From Desulfobacteraceae bacterium CG2_30_51_40 (GTDB lineage: Bacteria > Desulfobacterota > DSM-4660 > Desulfatiglandales > Desulfatiglandaceae), in NCBI GenBank assembly GCA_001874005.1, contig MNYJ01000028.1, forward strand, positions 4,185-40,256: a stretch of 36,072 bases of DNA, written 5' to 3'. Below are positions 1-7,573 of the stretch, piece after piece. Position numbers and translations under genes: made by a program. The notes below the pieces were generated by a model. It did not search any database, was not told the DNA's origin, and saw only the letters and a program-made list of their open reading frames with translations. Positions within the stretch are counted from its first letter, which is position 1; each line of letters begins with the position of its first letter.

Positions 1-164
1 TCAAGGCCCTGAGACCGGGCCTCAAGGTCCTTTTCATGTCCGGTTACACTGCGGATGCGATAGCACTCCACGGGATCATTGAAGAGGGGGTGGAGTTTAT
101 TCAGAAGCCCCTAACAAGTGCTGAGCTGGGAAAAAAGATAAGGAAAATGATGACTGAGGTATGA
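1..164 (+). CDS. C-terminal end of a receiver-domain (response regulator or hybrid kinase) protein, truncated by window edge
   Basis: The frame that begins at base 3 stays open to TGA at 162-164 and encodes about 53 residues. It contains the end of a CheY-like receiver domain: strand 4 ending in FMSGYTADA, then EEGVEFIQKP, where the Lys-Pro is the conserved beta5 lysine and cis-proline. The tail closely resembles the C-terminus of the downstream hybrid kinase (VLFVSGYPADI...GVSFLSKPF), so the two genes are probably related hybrid kinases in tandem. The stop codon lies just before the kinase start at 168, suggesting co-transcription and perhaps translational coupling. The sensory part is outside the window, so it cannot be decided whether this is a free response regulator or a hybrid kinase. 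Confidence 0.8.
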   Translation, partial: KALRPGLKVLFMSGYTADAIALHGIIEEGVEFIQKPLTSAELGKKIRKMMTEV

Positions 165-167
165 TGA

Positions 168-2492
168 GTGATGACTGAAAGTTATATGTCCCGAATTTCC
201 GTTCTCATCGTGGAAGACTCTCCTTCCGACGCTGAACTGATGGTTCTCAAGCTTGCGGAGGAAGGCTACGAGGTTAAACATAGAATCGTTGAAAGGGAAG
301 GGGATTACCTTGAGGCCCTCAATGATGAACCAGACGTCATCCTTTCCGACTGGGCGCTCCCTGCCTTCAGCGGCCTTGGTGCACTGAAGCTTCTAAAGGA
401 ACGCGGCCTCGATATCCCGTTTATAGTGGTTACGGGAAGCATCGGAGAAGAGGCCGCCGTCGAGGCGATAAGGACTGGGGCCTATGATTTCGTGCTAAAG
501 GACAGGCTGGGCCGTCTCGGCCAGTCCGTAAGGCGCGCAATTGAAGAAAAAAGGATGCGCAAGGAAAAGAGATTGGCGGAGGAGGAGTTGAGGGATAGCC
601 GGCAGGAGATGGCCAATCTCATGGACAACATTCAGGGCATGGTCTATTCGTGTCTCAATGACAGGGACTGGACCATGACTTTTGTAAGCCAGGGCTGTCT
701 TGATCTCACTGGCTTTAGATCCTATGAACTATTGGACAATAGCGTGGTCTCATACAATGAGCTTATCCATCCTGATGACAGGCAATACGTGTGGGACGCT
801 GTTCAGGCAGCACTGGAAAAAGCAAGCCCCTACGTTCTTGAGTACAGGATCATTGCCAGGGACGGCACCATCAAGTGGGTCTGGGAAAAGGGCCGGGGCG
901 TTTTCAATAGCGACGGCAGCCTGATTTGTCTTGAAGGGCTGATAAACGACATCTCGGAAAGAAAGAGGATGGAGGCTGAAAGAGAGAGGCTCATAGCAGC
1001 GATAGAGCAAGCAGGGGAGGTGATCTTTCTCACAGACCGTGATGGCGAGATAATCTATGTTAATCCGGCCTTTGAGCCTGTGACCGGTTACACAAAGGAA
1101 GAGGCCATTGGCCGGAATCCAAGGATGCTCAAGAGCGGAAAGCAGGATCAGGCCTTCTACCAAAACCTCTGGGATACCATCAAAGCAGGAAAGACCTGGA
1201 AGGGACGCATGGTAAACAGGCGAAAGGACGGGAGCCTCTACACCGAGGAGACCACCATCTCGCCGGTGCTTGACGGCTCAGGAAGGTTACTGAACTACGT
1301 TGCCGTGAAGAAGGATATAACCGCTCAACTTGAAATGGAGGAGCAATTTCAGCAGGCCCAGAAGATGGAATCCATCGGAAGGCTTGCGGGCGGGGTCGCC
1401 CATGATTTTAACAACATGCTAGGAGTGATCATAGGGCAGGCAGAGCTTGCCCTGGATGAACCCGGGATTGACGAGAAGTTGAAAGCAGGCTTGAACGAAA
1501 TCAGGAAGGCGGCCGAACGCTCGGCAAATCTTACCAGACAGCTTCTGGCATTCGCCAGGAAACAGGCCATAGCCCCCAGGGTGATTGACTTAAACCAGGC
1601 CGTGGAGGGATTGCTCAAGATGATGAGAAGGCTCATAGGGGAAGACATAGCCCTGACATGGCTTCCAGCCTCGAATCTGTGGGCTGTAAAGATGGACCCC
1701 TCCCAGGTGGATCAGATACTGGCCAACCTCTGCGTAAACAGCAGGGACGCCATAGGAGGGGCCGGCAGTGTCACGGTGCAGACCGCCAATCATTCATTCG
1801 ACGAGACCTTCTGCAAGTCCCACAAGGGATTCAGCCAGGGCGAATACGTGTGCCTTGCCGTAAGCGACGACGGTTGCGGAATGGAGGAAAAGACAATCGA
1901 GCACCTCTTTGAGCCCTTTTTCACCACAAAGGAGGTGGGCCGGGGAACAGGCCTTGGGCTTGCGACAGTTTACGGCATCGTGAAACAGAACAGGGGATTT
2001 ATTATAGTTGACAGTTTTCCCGGAAAAGGAACTACCTTTGAGATATACATCCCAAGGCATGAGGAGCAATTGGCGGAGCAAAAGGCCGATAAGCCTGAAC
2101 CGTCAGAAAAGGGCAAAGGTGAAACCGTCATGGTCGTTGAAGATGATCCTTCCCTCCTGCTCCTGATCTCCAGGATATTGACAGGATTGGGATACCGGGT
2201 GCTGGCCGCCGCATCAGGAGAGCCTGCCCTGGCAATGGCAGAATCACATCAGGGGCCGATCCATCTCCTGATAAGCGATGTAATCATGCCCGGAATGGAC
2301 GGAAGGGCGCTTGCCCAAAGTCTCAGGGCAGAAAGACCCAAGATGAAGGTCCTTTTTGTATCCGGTTACCCGGCCGACATCCTTGCCCGAAAGGGCCTCG
2401 TGGAAGAAGGCGTTTCATTCCTTTCAAAACCCTTTTCCGCCCCCGGACTTGCCGGCAAGGTAAGGAAGGTGTTGGAGGGAAATGATGAATAA
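168..2492 (+). CDS. Hybrid sensor histidine kinase / response regulator (REC-PAS-PAS-HisKA-HATPase-REC)
   Basis: A soluble signalling kinase of about 774 residues with no membrane segment. Order: N-terminal receiver (SVLIVEDSPSD acidic pair; phospho-acceptor Asp near 61 in ILSDWALP; KD near 111), PAS1 about 145-265, PAS2 about 275-390, HisKA with the phospho-His near 412 (GGVAHDFNN), a HATPase domain with N-box LCVNSRDAI, G1 DDGCGM and G2 GRGTGLGLAT, then a C-terminal receiver with Asp near 704 (LISDVIMPGMDG). The two PAS domains probably sense a cytoplasmic cue; the N-terminal receiver would let another kinase control it. The GTG at 168 has GAGGT 7 nt upstream; ATG at 171 is an alternative. 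No dedicated output regulator gene follows, so phosphate may pass to the C-terminal receiver or to an unlinked partner. The ligand is unknown. Confidence 0.93.
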   Translation: MMTESYMSRISVLIVEDSPSDAELMVLKLAEEGYEVKHRIVEREGDYLEALNDEPDVILSDWALPAFSGLGALKLLKERGLDIPFIVVTGSIGEEAAVEAIRTGAYDFVLKDRLGRLGQSVRRAIEEKRMRKEKRLAEEELRDSRQEMANLMDNIQGMVYSCLNDRDWTMTFVSQGCLDLTGFRSYELLDNSVVSYNELIHPDDRQYVWDAVQAALEKASPYVLEYRIIARDGTIKWVWEKGRGVFNSDGSLICLEGLINDISERKRMEAERERLIAAIEQAGEVIFLTDRDGEIIYVNPAFEPVTGYTKEEAIGRNPRMLKSGKQDQAFYQNLWDTIKAGKTWKGRMVNRRKDGSLYTEETTISPVLDGSGRLLNYVAVKKDITAQLEMEEQFQQAQKMESIGRLAGGVAHDFNNMLGVIIGQAELALDEPGIDEKLKAGLNEIRKAAERSANLTRQLLAFARKQAIAPRVIDLNQAVEGLLKMMRRLIGEDIALTWLPASNLWAVKMDPSQVDQILANLCVNSRDAIGGAGSVTVQTANHSFDETFCKSHKGFSQGEYVCLAVSDDGCGMEEKTIEHLFEPFFTTKEVGRGTGLGLATVYGIVKQNRGFIIVDSFPGKGTTFEIYIPRHEEQLAEQKADKPEPSEKGKGETVMVVEDDPSLLLLISRILTGLGYRVLAAASGEPALAMAESHQGPIHLLISDVIMPGMDGRALAQSLRAERPKMKVLFVSGYPADILARKGLVEEGVSFLSKPFSAPGLAGKVRKVLEGNDE

Positions 2493-2624
2493 GGCGCGAT
2501 TCATTTTTGAAAAGTTGGAGATAGAGACGGGAAGGAAAGAAGTTGGGTTCAAATTTGACCGGCTTTAGCGGTCCATGACGAAGACGCCTGCACCCACGGA
2601 GAACGAATAAGCCCTTAAAACAAA

Positions 2625-2936
2625 TCATATCCCGTAGGCATCATCGTGCGGCCCCAGCAGGACGAACCTTATGGTTTGATCAGGTATTTTCAGACAGTCC
2701 GAGCAGGCTACGACTACATTATCGCCCTTCTTTCGGCAAACCTCGCAGTACAGGTAAATAATAATGAAATTGCGCTTCACGGGACATGAATAGAAACCCT
2801 GCCACTTGCCCCTTAGCGGTTCGCCAAATGCGACGGGATTCTCAATGATCATATCCACCTTTTTCTTGACCAGGCCCTTTATTGAAGAGTGTTTCTTCAG
2901 GGCCTTCAGGAAATCGGTTTCGAACTTCGCCTCCAT
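2625..2936 (-). CDS. RelE/YafQ-family mRNA interferase toxin with an inserted CxxC...CxxC
   Basis: A 103-residue protein with the RelE/ParE-superfamily layout: N-terminal helices rich in Lys (LKALKKHSSIKGL), PLRGKWQGFYS, a basic strand PVKRNFIIIYLY and a C-terminal GPHDDAY in which His97 is the usual catalytic or ribosome-contacting position in YafQ-like toxins. Such toxins cut mRNA in the ribosomal A site. Cys64, Cys67, Cys78 and Cys81 form CEVC...CSDC between the last strands, suggesting a bound zinc. The ATG at 2936 overlaps the antitoxin stop (TGATG), so the two genes are translationally coupled. A decayed copy of the same toxin's N-terminus lies at 4931-5005. An in-frame TTG at 2939 is possible but less likely. 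Confidence 0.85.
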   Translation of the reverse strand: MEAKFETDFLKALKKHSSIKGLVKKKVDMIIENPVAFGEPLRGKWQGFYSCPVKRNFIIIYLYCEVCRKKGDNVVVACSDCLKIPDQTIRFVLLGPHDDAYGI

Positions 2937-3193
2937 CAATCCCCAAAGACTTCGTTATAGGAATGCCACTCTGCGGTCCCGGCTTGCAACCTTGCCTGAA
3001 CATCTTCCATCGCCTGTTGAAACGCCGGATGGCTGAGAACCTTTTCCATGTGAGCGCCTTCTGCCCTCCGCTTCACCGCCAGCAAGTACTGGGTGAACAT
3101 TTCGGCCACGGATGTACGGTTCTCAGCAGCAAAGACCTTCGCGAAATCTGCCAGATCCCGATCCAGGCTTACATTTAGACGCGTCTTGGGCAT
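2936..3193 (-). CDS. Antitoxin with N-terminal ribbon-helix-helix-like domain
   Basis: An 85-residue protein beginning MPKTRLNVSLDRDLADFAK, a strand followed by a helix as in MetJ/Arc ribbon-helix-helix DNA-binding antitoxins, then a C-terminal helical region (HMEKVLSHPAFQQAMEDVQ) of the sort that wraps around a RelE toxin. The start at 3193 is chosen over upstream in-frame codons because a perfect AGGAGG lies just before it (about 3199-3204) and the RHH strand begins there. It is the first gene of the pair and overlaps the toxin by 1 base. A perfect inverted repeat over the upstream -10 region is the expected site for autorepression. The exact antitoxin family is not certain. Confidence 0.83.
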   Translation of the reverse strand: MPKTRLNVSLDRDLADFAKVFAAENRTSVAEMFTQYLLAVKRRAEGAHMEKVLSHPAFQQAMEDVQARLQAGTAEWHSYNEVFGD

Positions 3194-3212
3194 AAAAACC
3201 TCCTTAAGTATG

Positions 3213-3247
3213 GTTCCCATCATGCACATAATGGGAACAAGAGTCAA
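3213..3247 (-). promoter_or_regulatory. Promoter and palindromic operator of the toxin-antitoxin operon
   Basis: On the minus strand TTGACT (3247-3242), a 17-nt spacer and CATGAT (3224-3219) form a sigma70-type promoter. The perfect inverted repeat GTTCCCAT-N10-ATGGGAAC at 3213-3238 covers the -10 element and reaches into the spacer, about 20 bp upstream of the antitoxin start codon. This is the classic position for an operator bound by an RHH antitoxin or the toxin-antitoxin complex, so conditional autorepression is inferred. Confidence 0.7.
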
Positions 3248-3348
3248 GCACCTTTATCCCGGCTGAAACCGGCCTTTGCCCTTCTTTGAGGCTGCGGGCA
3301 GAACTTTCCTCGATTGGAGAGCGTAGGGGTTCTTCTCAGGGATACTAA

Positions 3349-3472
3349 TTACCCGGCCGACATCCTTGCCCGAAAGGGCCTCGTAGAAGAAGGCGTTTCA
3401 TTCCTTTCAAAACCTTTCTCCTCTGCCAGGCTTGCTTCCAAGGTAAGGAAGGTGTTGGATGGAAAACCATAG
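3349..3472 (+). pseudogene. Decayed tail of a third receiver-ended kinase gene
   Basis: Bases 3349-3465 match the 3' end of the hybrid kinase (2366-2482) nearly base for base at first and with clustered changes later. The frame from 3350 reads YPADILARKGLVEEGVSFL, continues SKPFSSARLASKVRKVLDGKP and stops at TAG 3470-3472; the kinase ends SKPFSAPGLAGKVRKVLEGNDE. There is no upstream receiver domain in frame. The differences are mostly conservative substitutions, which favours the remnant of a diverged paralogue over a very recent copy. It lies between the toxin-antitoxin operator and the ATPase promoter. Confidence 0.8.
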
Positions 3473-3478
3473 GCACCC

Positions 3479-3507
3479 TTGCAAACAAGTATAATTACGA
3501 TTATACT
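3479..3507 (+). promoter_or_regulatory. Promoter with overlapping perfect palindrome upstream of the ATPase gene
   Basis: TTGCAA (3479-3484), a 17-nt spacer and TATACT (3502-3507) give a good sigma70 match. The inverted repeat AGTATAAT-TACG-ATTATACT (3488-3507) overlaps the spacer and the -10 and has the look of an operator. It is AT-rich against GC-richer surroundings. No regulator gene is adjacent, so the binding protein is unknown; the ATPase itself (which carries a helix-turn-helix-like middle region) or an unlinked regulator is possible. Confidence 0.55.
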
Positions 3508-3532
3508 AATCATGATTTTACTTGGAGATGAG

Positions 3533-4927
3533 ATGGCAAGATTTGTAGATCGAAAGTCTGAATTAGCGGCTCTGGAAAGATCATATCACGCGCCTGGATT
3601 TCAATTCATCCCAGTCTATGGGCGAAGGCGGATTGGAAAAACCCGCCTCCTTCAAGAGTTCATAAAGGGGAAGGAAGCAATATATTTTCTGGCTGACAGC
3701 ATCGCAGAAAATGATCAGCTCAAGAGCCTGGGCCGCTTGATGGGCGAATACTTCAAGGACTCCATTCTCGAAGAAGCAGGCTTCAGTAGCTGGCAACAGC
3801 TTTTCCGCTATCTGAATGAAAAGGCAGCAGAAAGAATGGTTATCGTCATAGATGAGTTCCCTTATCTGGTCAACAGCAATAAGGCCACTTCCTCGATCTT
3901 TCAAAAGGGAATAGACGAACATTTAAAGGACGGTAATATTTTCCTGGTGCTGATGGGCTCCAGCATTGGCATGATGGAAAAGGAAGTTCTTTTTTACAAG
4001 GCCCCTCTTTACGGCAGACGAACTGGATCTCTTGAAGTGAAAGAAATGCCTTTCCAGAGCCTCTACGAGTTCTTCCCCGGAAAGAATTTTGATGACCTCA
4101 TGGCCGTCTATACAGTCTTCGGGATGATCCCGGCATATCTTGAAAAGGTCAATCCTGAGCTGGATATTATTGAAAACATACGACATCTCATTCTCGAAAA
4201 GGGAACATTTTTCTCAAACGAGGCGGAGTATATCCTAATGGAAGAACTCCGGGAACCACGGAATTACTTCGCCATCCTAAAGGCGGTTTCCCAGGGTAAG
4301 AGAAAGCCCTCGGAGGTCATAAATGAAACAGGATTAGAGAAGAGCCATGTGTCAAGGTATGCTGATATACTTAAGCAACTGGGGTTCCTGAAGAAGGAAG
4401 TGCCTGTTACAGAAAGAAACCCTGAAAAAAGCAAACACGGACTTTACGGAATACAGGATAGATTCTTAACCTTTTGGTTTAAGTACGTTTTTACCAACAG
4501 AAGCCGGCTTGAAATCGGCAAAAGCAACCATGTGGAAACGCTGATTAGGGATTGCCTTGAACAGGACATAGCCCATGCCTATGAGGATGTGTGCAGGGAA
4601 TTCTGCCTCAGCCTCATGGCCGAAGGGCAACTGTCTTTTACGAGCTTGGGCAGATGGTGGTCAAGAGCTGAGGAGATTGATTTGGTGGCCTTGGATGAGG
4701 ACAGCAAGACCGCCTTTTTCGGAGAGTGCAAGTGGTGCAACAAGCAGGTCGGGGTGAATGTTTATGAAGATCTTATAAGAAAATCCAATCAAGTTGAGTG
4801 GAAGCTGGATAGCCGGAAAAACCGATTCATACTATTCAGCAAAAGCGGCTTCACTGAAGCCATGTTTGATCGCGCGAATAGGGAAAACGTATTATTGGTG
4901 CATAAAGACAGGCTGTTGGGCGGATAA
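3533..4927 (+). CDS. ATPase_2 / DUF234-type STAND-like ATPase with PD-(D/E)xK-like C-terminus
   Basis: A 464-residue protein: FVDRKSELAALE start, Walker A GRRRIGKT (about 30-37), Walker B VIVIDEFP (about 103-110), a middle winged-helix-like segment (PSEVINETGLEKSHVSRYADILKQL) and a C-terminal region with ID near 383 and GECKW at about 397-401, resembling the D...ExK core of PD-(D/E)xK nuclease folds. This is the arrangement of archaeal-type ATPases (ATPase_2 plus DUF234), common on mobile or accessory DNA and of unknown cellular role. The ATG at 3533 is preferred over a start 54 bases upstream because GGAG precedes it and the family begins there. It has its own promoter and sits among degraded gene pieces; a toxin fragment abuts its stop codon. 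Confidence 0.82.
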   Translation: MARFVDRKSELAALERSYHAPGFQFIPVYGRRRIGKTRLLQEFIKGKEAIYFLADSIAENDQLKSLGRLMGEYFKDSILEEAGFSSWQQLFRYLNEKAAERMVIVIDEFPYLVNSNKATSSIFQKGIDEHLKDGNIFLVLMGSSIGMMEKEVLFYKAPLYGRRTGSLEVKEMPFQSLYEFFPGKNFDDLMAVYTVFGMIPAYLEKVNPELDIIENIRHLILEKGTFFSNEAEYILMEELREPRNYFAILKAVSQGKRKPSEVINETGLEKSHVSRYADILKQLGFLKKEVPVTERNPEKSKHGLYGIQDRFLTFWFKYVFTNRSRLEIGKSNHVETLIRDCLEQDIAHAYEDVCREFCLSLMAEGQLSFTSLGRWWSRAEEIDLVALDEDSKTAFFGECKWCNKQVGVNVYEDLIRKSNQVEWKLDSRKNRFILFSKSGFTEAMFDRANRENVLLVHKDRLLGG

Positions 4928-4930
4928 GCC

Positions 4931-5005
4931 CTTTTTCTTGAATAGATGCTTGATCGAAGAGTGCTTCTTGAGAGCGTTAAGGAAAGTGGTTTAGAATTTT
5001 TCTTC
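4931..5005 (-). pseudogene. Remnant of a RelE-type toxin N-terminus
   Basis: Read on the minus strand, this segment encodes EEKF-stop-TTFLNALKKHSSIKHLFKKK. The functional toxin at 2625-2936 begins MEAKFETDFLKALKKHSSIKGLVKKK. The start codon is replaced by TGG, an in-frame TAA falls at the sixth position, and homology ends 3 bases from the ATPase stop codon. It is therefore a broken second copy of the toxin gene, probably cut when the ATPase segment arrived. Confidence 0.8.
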
Positions 5006-5066
5006 CAGCGCTCGTTGCTATTGAAGCATCTGCTAAATGATAGCTGCACACCATCGCGCAGGATGA

Positions 5067-6575
5067 TCAGGGCCCCAGCGTCTCCTTCCAGCGGCTCATT
5101 ATAGAATCGTAAGAGACCGCTCCAAGGCCTTCTTCGGCCATGAAGGCGGAAAGATCCCTCTGGCTCCCGCCCATCCACCAGGAGCTAAGGAGCGTTCCGG
5201 CCTCCGGTGCCAAAGGCCATTCCGGTCCCAGTCGGCCGCAGAGATGATTCTGCATGGCCGCCTCCGCCATCCAGGCAAGGACATAGTCCAGGGAGTAGAA
5301 CTCCGGCACAAGATCGAAGAGATGGCTTTCGGGCTGGTAATAAAACCCTGTGTAGCGGGCCATGTTGCGGGCGTAGATGTCTCCGTTTTCGAGATCTCCC
5401 CCTGAAAACATCTCGTATTCGGAGATGAATTTGGCCGCGTAGCGCCTGAAGATGGACATATCCTTGAGGGTCTTGTAATAGCGTATGTTTTCGGCATCCT
5501 CTTCTTTCAGACCCAAGATTTTTGTCAGGAAGGGAAAGGACATGGCCGTATTCTGGACCAGAAAGGCAAAGGCCTCTGAAAGGCAAAAGGATGAACCGAG
5601 ATCCTTTTCGATCATACCGATCTCTGAGGATGTCAGGGCTGAGGCAATGCCGTGGCCAAGCTCATGCCAGAGGGCCTCCAGATCCACCCACCCGCCCTCG
5701 GGCTTTATGAGCACATATATCTCTCCCGGCACATCCAGGACAAAGCACATCGCCTGGCCGCTCTTTCCCTCCTCAGCTCCCAGCTCCAGAGTCAGACCCG
5801 GCAAGAGGGCCGGATCCATGCCCCAGAGGGAGAAAAAACCCGGAAGCTCCCTTAAGTCTCCAGGTGGAAAGAGGCGGTCAAACTCTCCGAGACCCAAAAG
5901 ATAGATGGAATCAAATCGGGTAAGATCGCCAAGGCATCTTCCCAGGGTCTTGCGGCACCACCGCTCCATGGCAGGAAAGTAAATGTCATCACTGCTCTTG
6001 AGCAGATCCTTGAGCAAAACGTAATAGTGACGGTAATTCAGGCCCTTCTTGGCACTGCAATACTCAAGGTAGCCCTCGAAGCCGAGTTCTTCTTTTAAGA
6101 TGGCGAGAAGGGTCTTCCAGGAATTGAGGGCAAAGGGCTTCAGGAACTTGCAAAGTGGACCTGTCTCCTTCTGCAGGGTCCTCCGGCCTTCAATGGTGCT
6201 CTGTTTCTGACACCAGGCTATGATGTCTCTGAAGTAGATCTTTTTCCCCTCCACATGGCCCGCGGCTCCCCTCATCCATGTTCTCATCTCTGTTTCGTGT
6301 GGAAGGATCGCCCTCTGGAGATAGTGGTCAATCACCCCGTGCCGCAGCCTCTGTCTATGCTGGGGGGAGGCCTTTTCGTCAATCTCATCGAGAACTGCGA
6401 TGCTAAGGAAGTCCTCAAAACCTTCATAAAGCTCGTATGCCTTGAAGGGAGGGGCATCTCCCCTCCAGAGACAGAGGGCCTGGAGTCCCAGGCGGTAATT
6501 GAGGTGAAATACGCAATTGGCTACTGAAAGATCATAGCCGCATCTTTCAAGATTGTTATCGCGGAAGGTAGGCAT
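5067..6575 (-). CDS. M3-like zinc metallopeptidase (oligoendopeptidase-type)
   Basis: A 502-residue cytoplasmic protein with no signal peptide. WHELGHGIA puts the zincin motif HELGH at about 304-308 and the third zinc ligand Glu at about 334 (LSEAFAF), the layout of M3 peptidases (thimet oligopeptidase / PepF relatives), which trim short peptides inside the cell. It is shorter than PepF (about 600 residues) and the N-terminal lobe is divergent, so the substrate is unknown. Other family-like features are the aromatic-rich YTGFYYQPES and the hydrophobic YVLAWMAEAAMQ helix near the C-terminus. It is transcribed on the minus strand downstream of, and separated by about 340 bp from, the transporter ATPase gene. 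Confidence 0.8.
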   Translation of the reverse strand: MPTFRDNNLERCGYDLSVANCVFHLNYRLGLQALCLWRGDAPPFKAYELYEGFEDFLSIAVLDEIDEKASPQHRQRLRHGVIDHYLQRAILPHETEMRTWMRGAAGHVEGKKIYFRDIIAWCQKQSTIEGRRTLQKETGPLCKFLKPFALNSWKTLLAILKEELGFEGYLEYCSAKKGLNYRHYYVLLKDLLKSSDDIYFPAMERWCRKTLGRCLGDLTRFDSIYLLGLGEFDRLFPPGDLRELPGFFSLWGMDPALLPGLTLELGAEEGKSGQAMCFVLDVPGEIYVLIKPEGGWVDLEALWHELGHGIASALTSSEIGMIEKDLGSSFCLSEAFAFLVQNTAMSFPFLTKILGLKEEDAENIRYYKTLKDMSIFRRYAAKFISEYEMFSGGDLENGDIYARNMARYTGFYYQPESHLFDLVPEFYSLDYVLAWMAEAAMQNHLCGRLGPEWPLAPEAGTLLSSWWMGGSQRDLSAFMAEEGLGAVSYDSIMSRWKETLGP

Positions 6576-6919
6576 AATCCTCTCTCTAATAGAAGCTCAT
6601 GACTAGGTTTTGCATCGCCCCGGAGGATAAAAATCCCCCTTTCGATCTCTTCTCTGTTCTCATCCTTTTTCGGGGTCGCTATCGGAATCGGTATCGAATT
6701 TTGACATTAGGCCTATTGAGCCCTTAGCGATTGCGATCCTCACCCCGACCAACCTCCGCGAGAGGAGAGCTGGAATTGGGCATCCGAGGGAGAAACGGGA
6801 ACCCGCTCATAAGCGTTTATACTATGATATCCCCCCGCTGTTCAGGCTGCAATCAGCCTCTTCCCCTGTTTGAAGCATTCGGCTGGGGTCTTTCGGGACA
6901 GGAAAGGCGGGACTGCCGC
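6576..6919. other. 344-bp intergenic stretch without a recognisable gene
   Basis: Lies between the start of the M3 peptidase gene and the stop of the transporter ATPase gene, both on the minus strand. It contains a low-complexity tract with alternating TATCGGAATCGG-like words (about 6675-6700). No coding region or clear terminator was found; a promoter for the peptidase gene is expected here but none is convincing by eye. Confidence 0.5.
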
Positions 6920-7573
6920 TCAGGGCTCCTTAAGGCCAATGGCTGGAAGATGGATAACTCGCCCGGGTGCCATGCTCCAGGAGGAGAGGTTATGGGTGCT
7001 CAGGATGACGGTCTTCCCCCGGTTCCTGTTCAGTTCCAGGACCACACCCTCCATGAGCTTGGCGCTTTCTTCATCCATATTGTTGGTGGGCTCATCCAGG
7101 AGGATGACCCGGGGATCAAGAGCCAGTGCCCGCGCCAGAGCTACCCGCTGAGATTCCCCTCCCGACAGTTTCCCCGCATGGCGTTTTTCGAAGCCTGAAA
7201 GACCCAGCCTTTCCAGTGCCTCCCGGGCCCTTGTTCTCGCTTCACGGCCCGGGATCCCACGCAACCGCAGACCCCACATGATATTTGCCTCAACTGTGGT
7301 ATTGAAGAGATAGGGGCTCTGAATCAGAAAGCCTACCCTCCGCCGCAGGGCTACCACGTTTTTCCGCGACACCGATTCCCCGAAAAAGCGGACTTTACCC
7401 GCGCGGGGGTTGGCGATGAAGGCCAGGAGGTTAAGCAGCGTCGTCTTACCGGCCCCGTTTGGACCCACAAGGGCGACGAATTCTCCCTCCTCGATCCGCA
7501 GATGATCAATGGAGATAACCGGCTCGACTCCGTAACCGAACATGACGTCTATGAGTTCGTAGGCGGCTCCCAT
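6920..7573 (-). CDS. tupC: ABC transporter ATPase, TupC-like (tungstate)
   Basis: A 217-residue ABC ATPase: Walker A GPNGAGKTT at 37-45, Q-loop LIQSPYLF near 84-91, signature LSGGE at 136-140, Walker B VILLDE at 156-161 and switch His194. It energises the permease encoded just upstream, whose stop codon overlaps this ATG (TGATG); GAGGAGG provides a strong ribosome-binding site. It lacks the extra C-terminal regulatory (TOBE/Mop) domain seen in ModC, in line with TupC-type tungstate importers. Substrate assignment rests mostly on the permease; molybdate or another oxyanion cannot be excluded. An in-frame GTG at 7576 is an alternative start. Confidence 0.82.
   Translation of the reverse strand: MGAAYELIDVMFGYGVEPVISIDHLRIEEGEFVALVGPNGAGKTTLLNLLAFIANPRAGKVRFFGESVSRKNVVALRRRVGFLIQSPYLFNTTVEANIMWGLRLRGIPGREARTRAREALERLGLSGFEKRHAGKLSGGESQRVALARALALDPRVILLDEPTNNMDEESAKLMEGVVLELNRNRGKTVILSTHNLSSWSMAPGRVIHLPAIGLKEP

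Noticed and set aside
6675-6700. TATCGGAATCGG-like tract as a regulatory site
   Set aside because: Simple alternating low-complexity sequence without symmetry or position relative to a convincing promoter.
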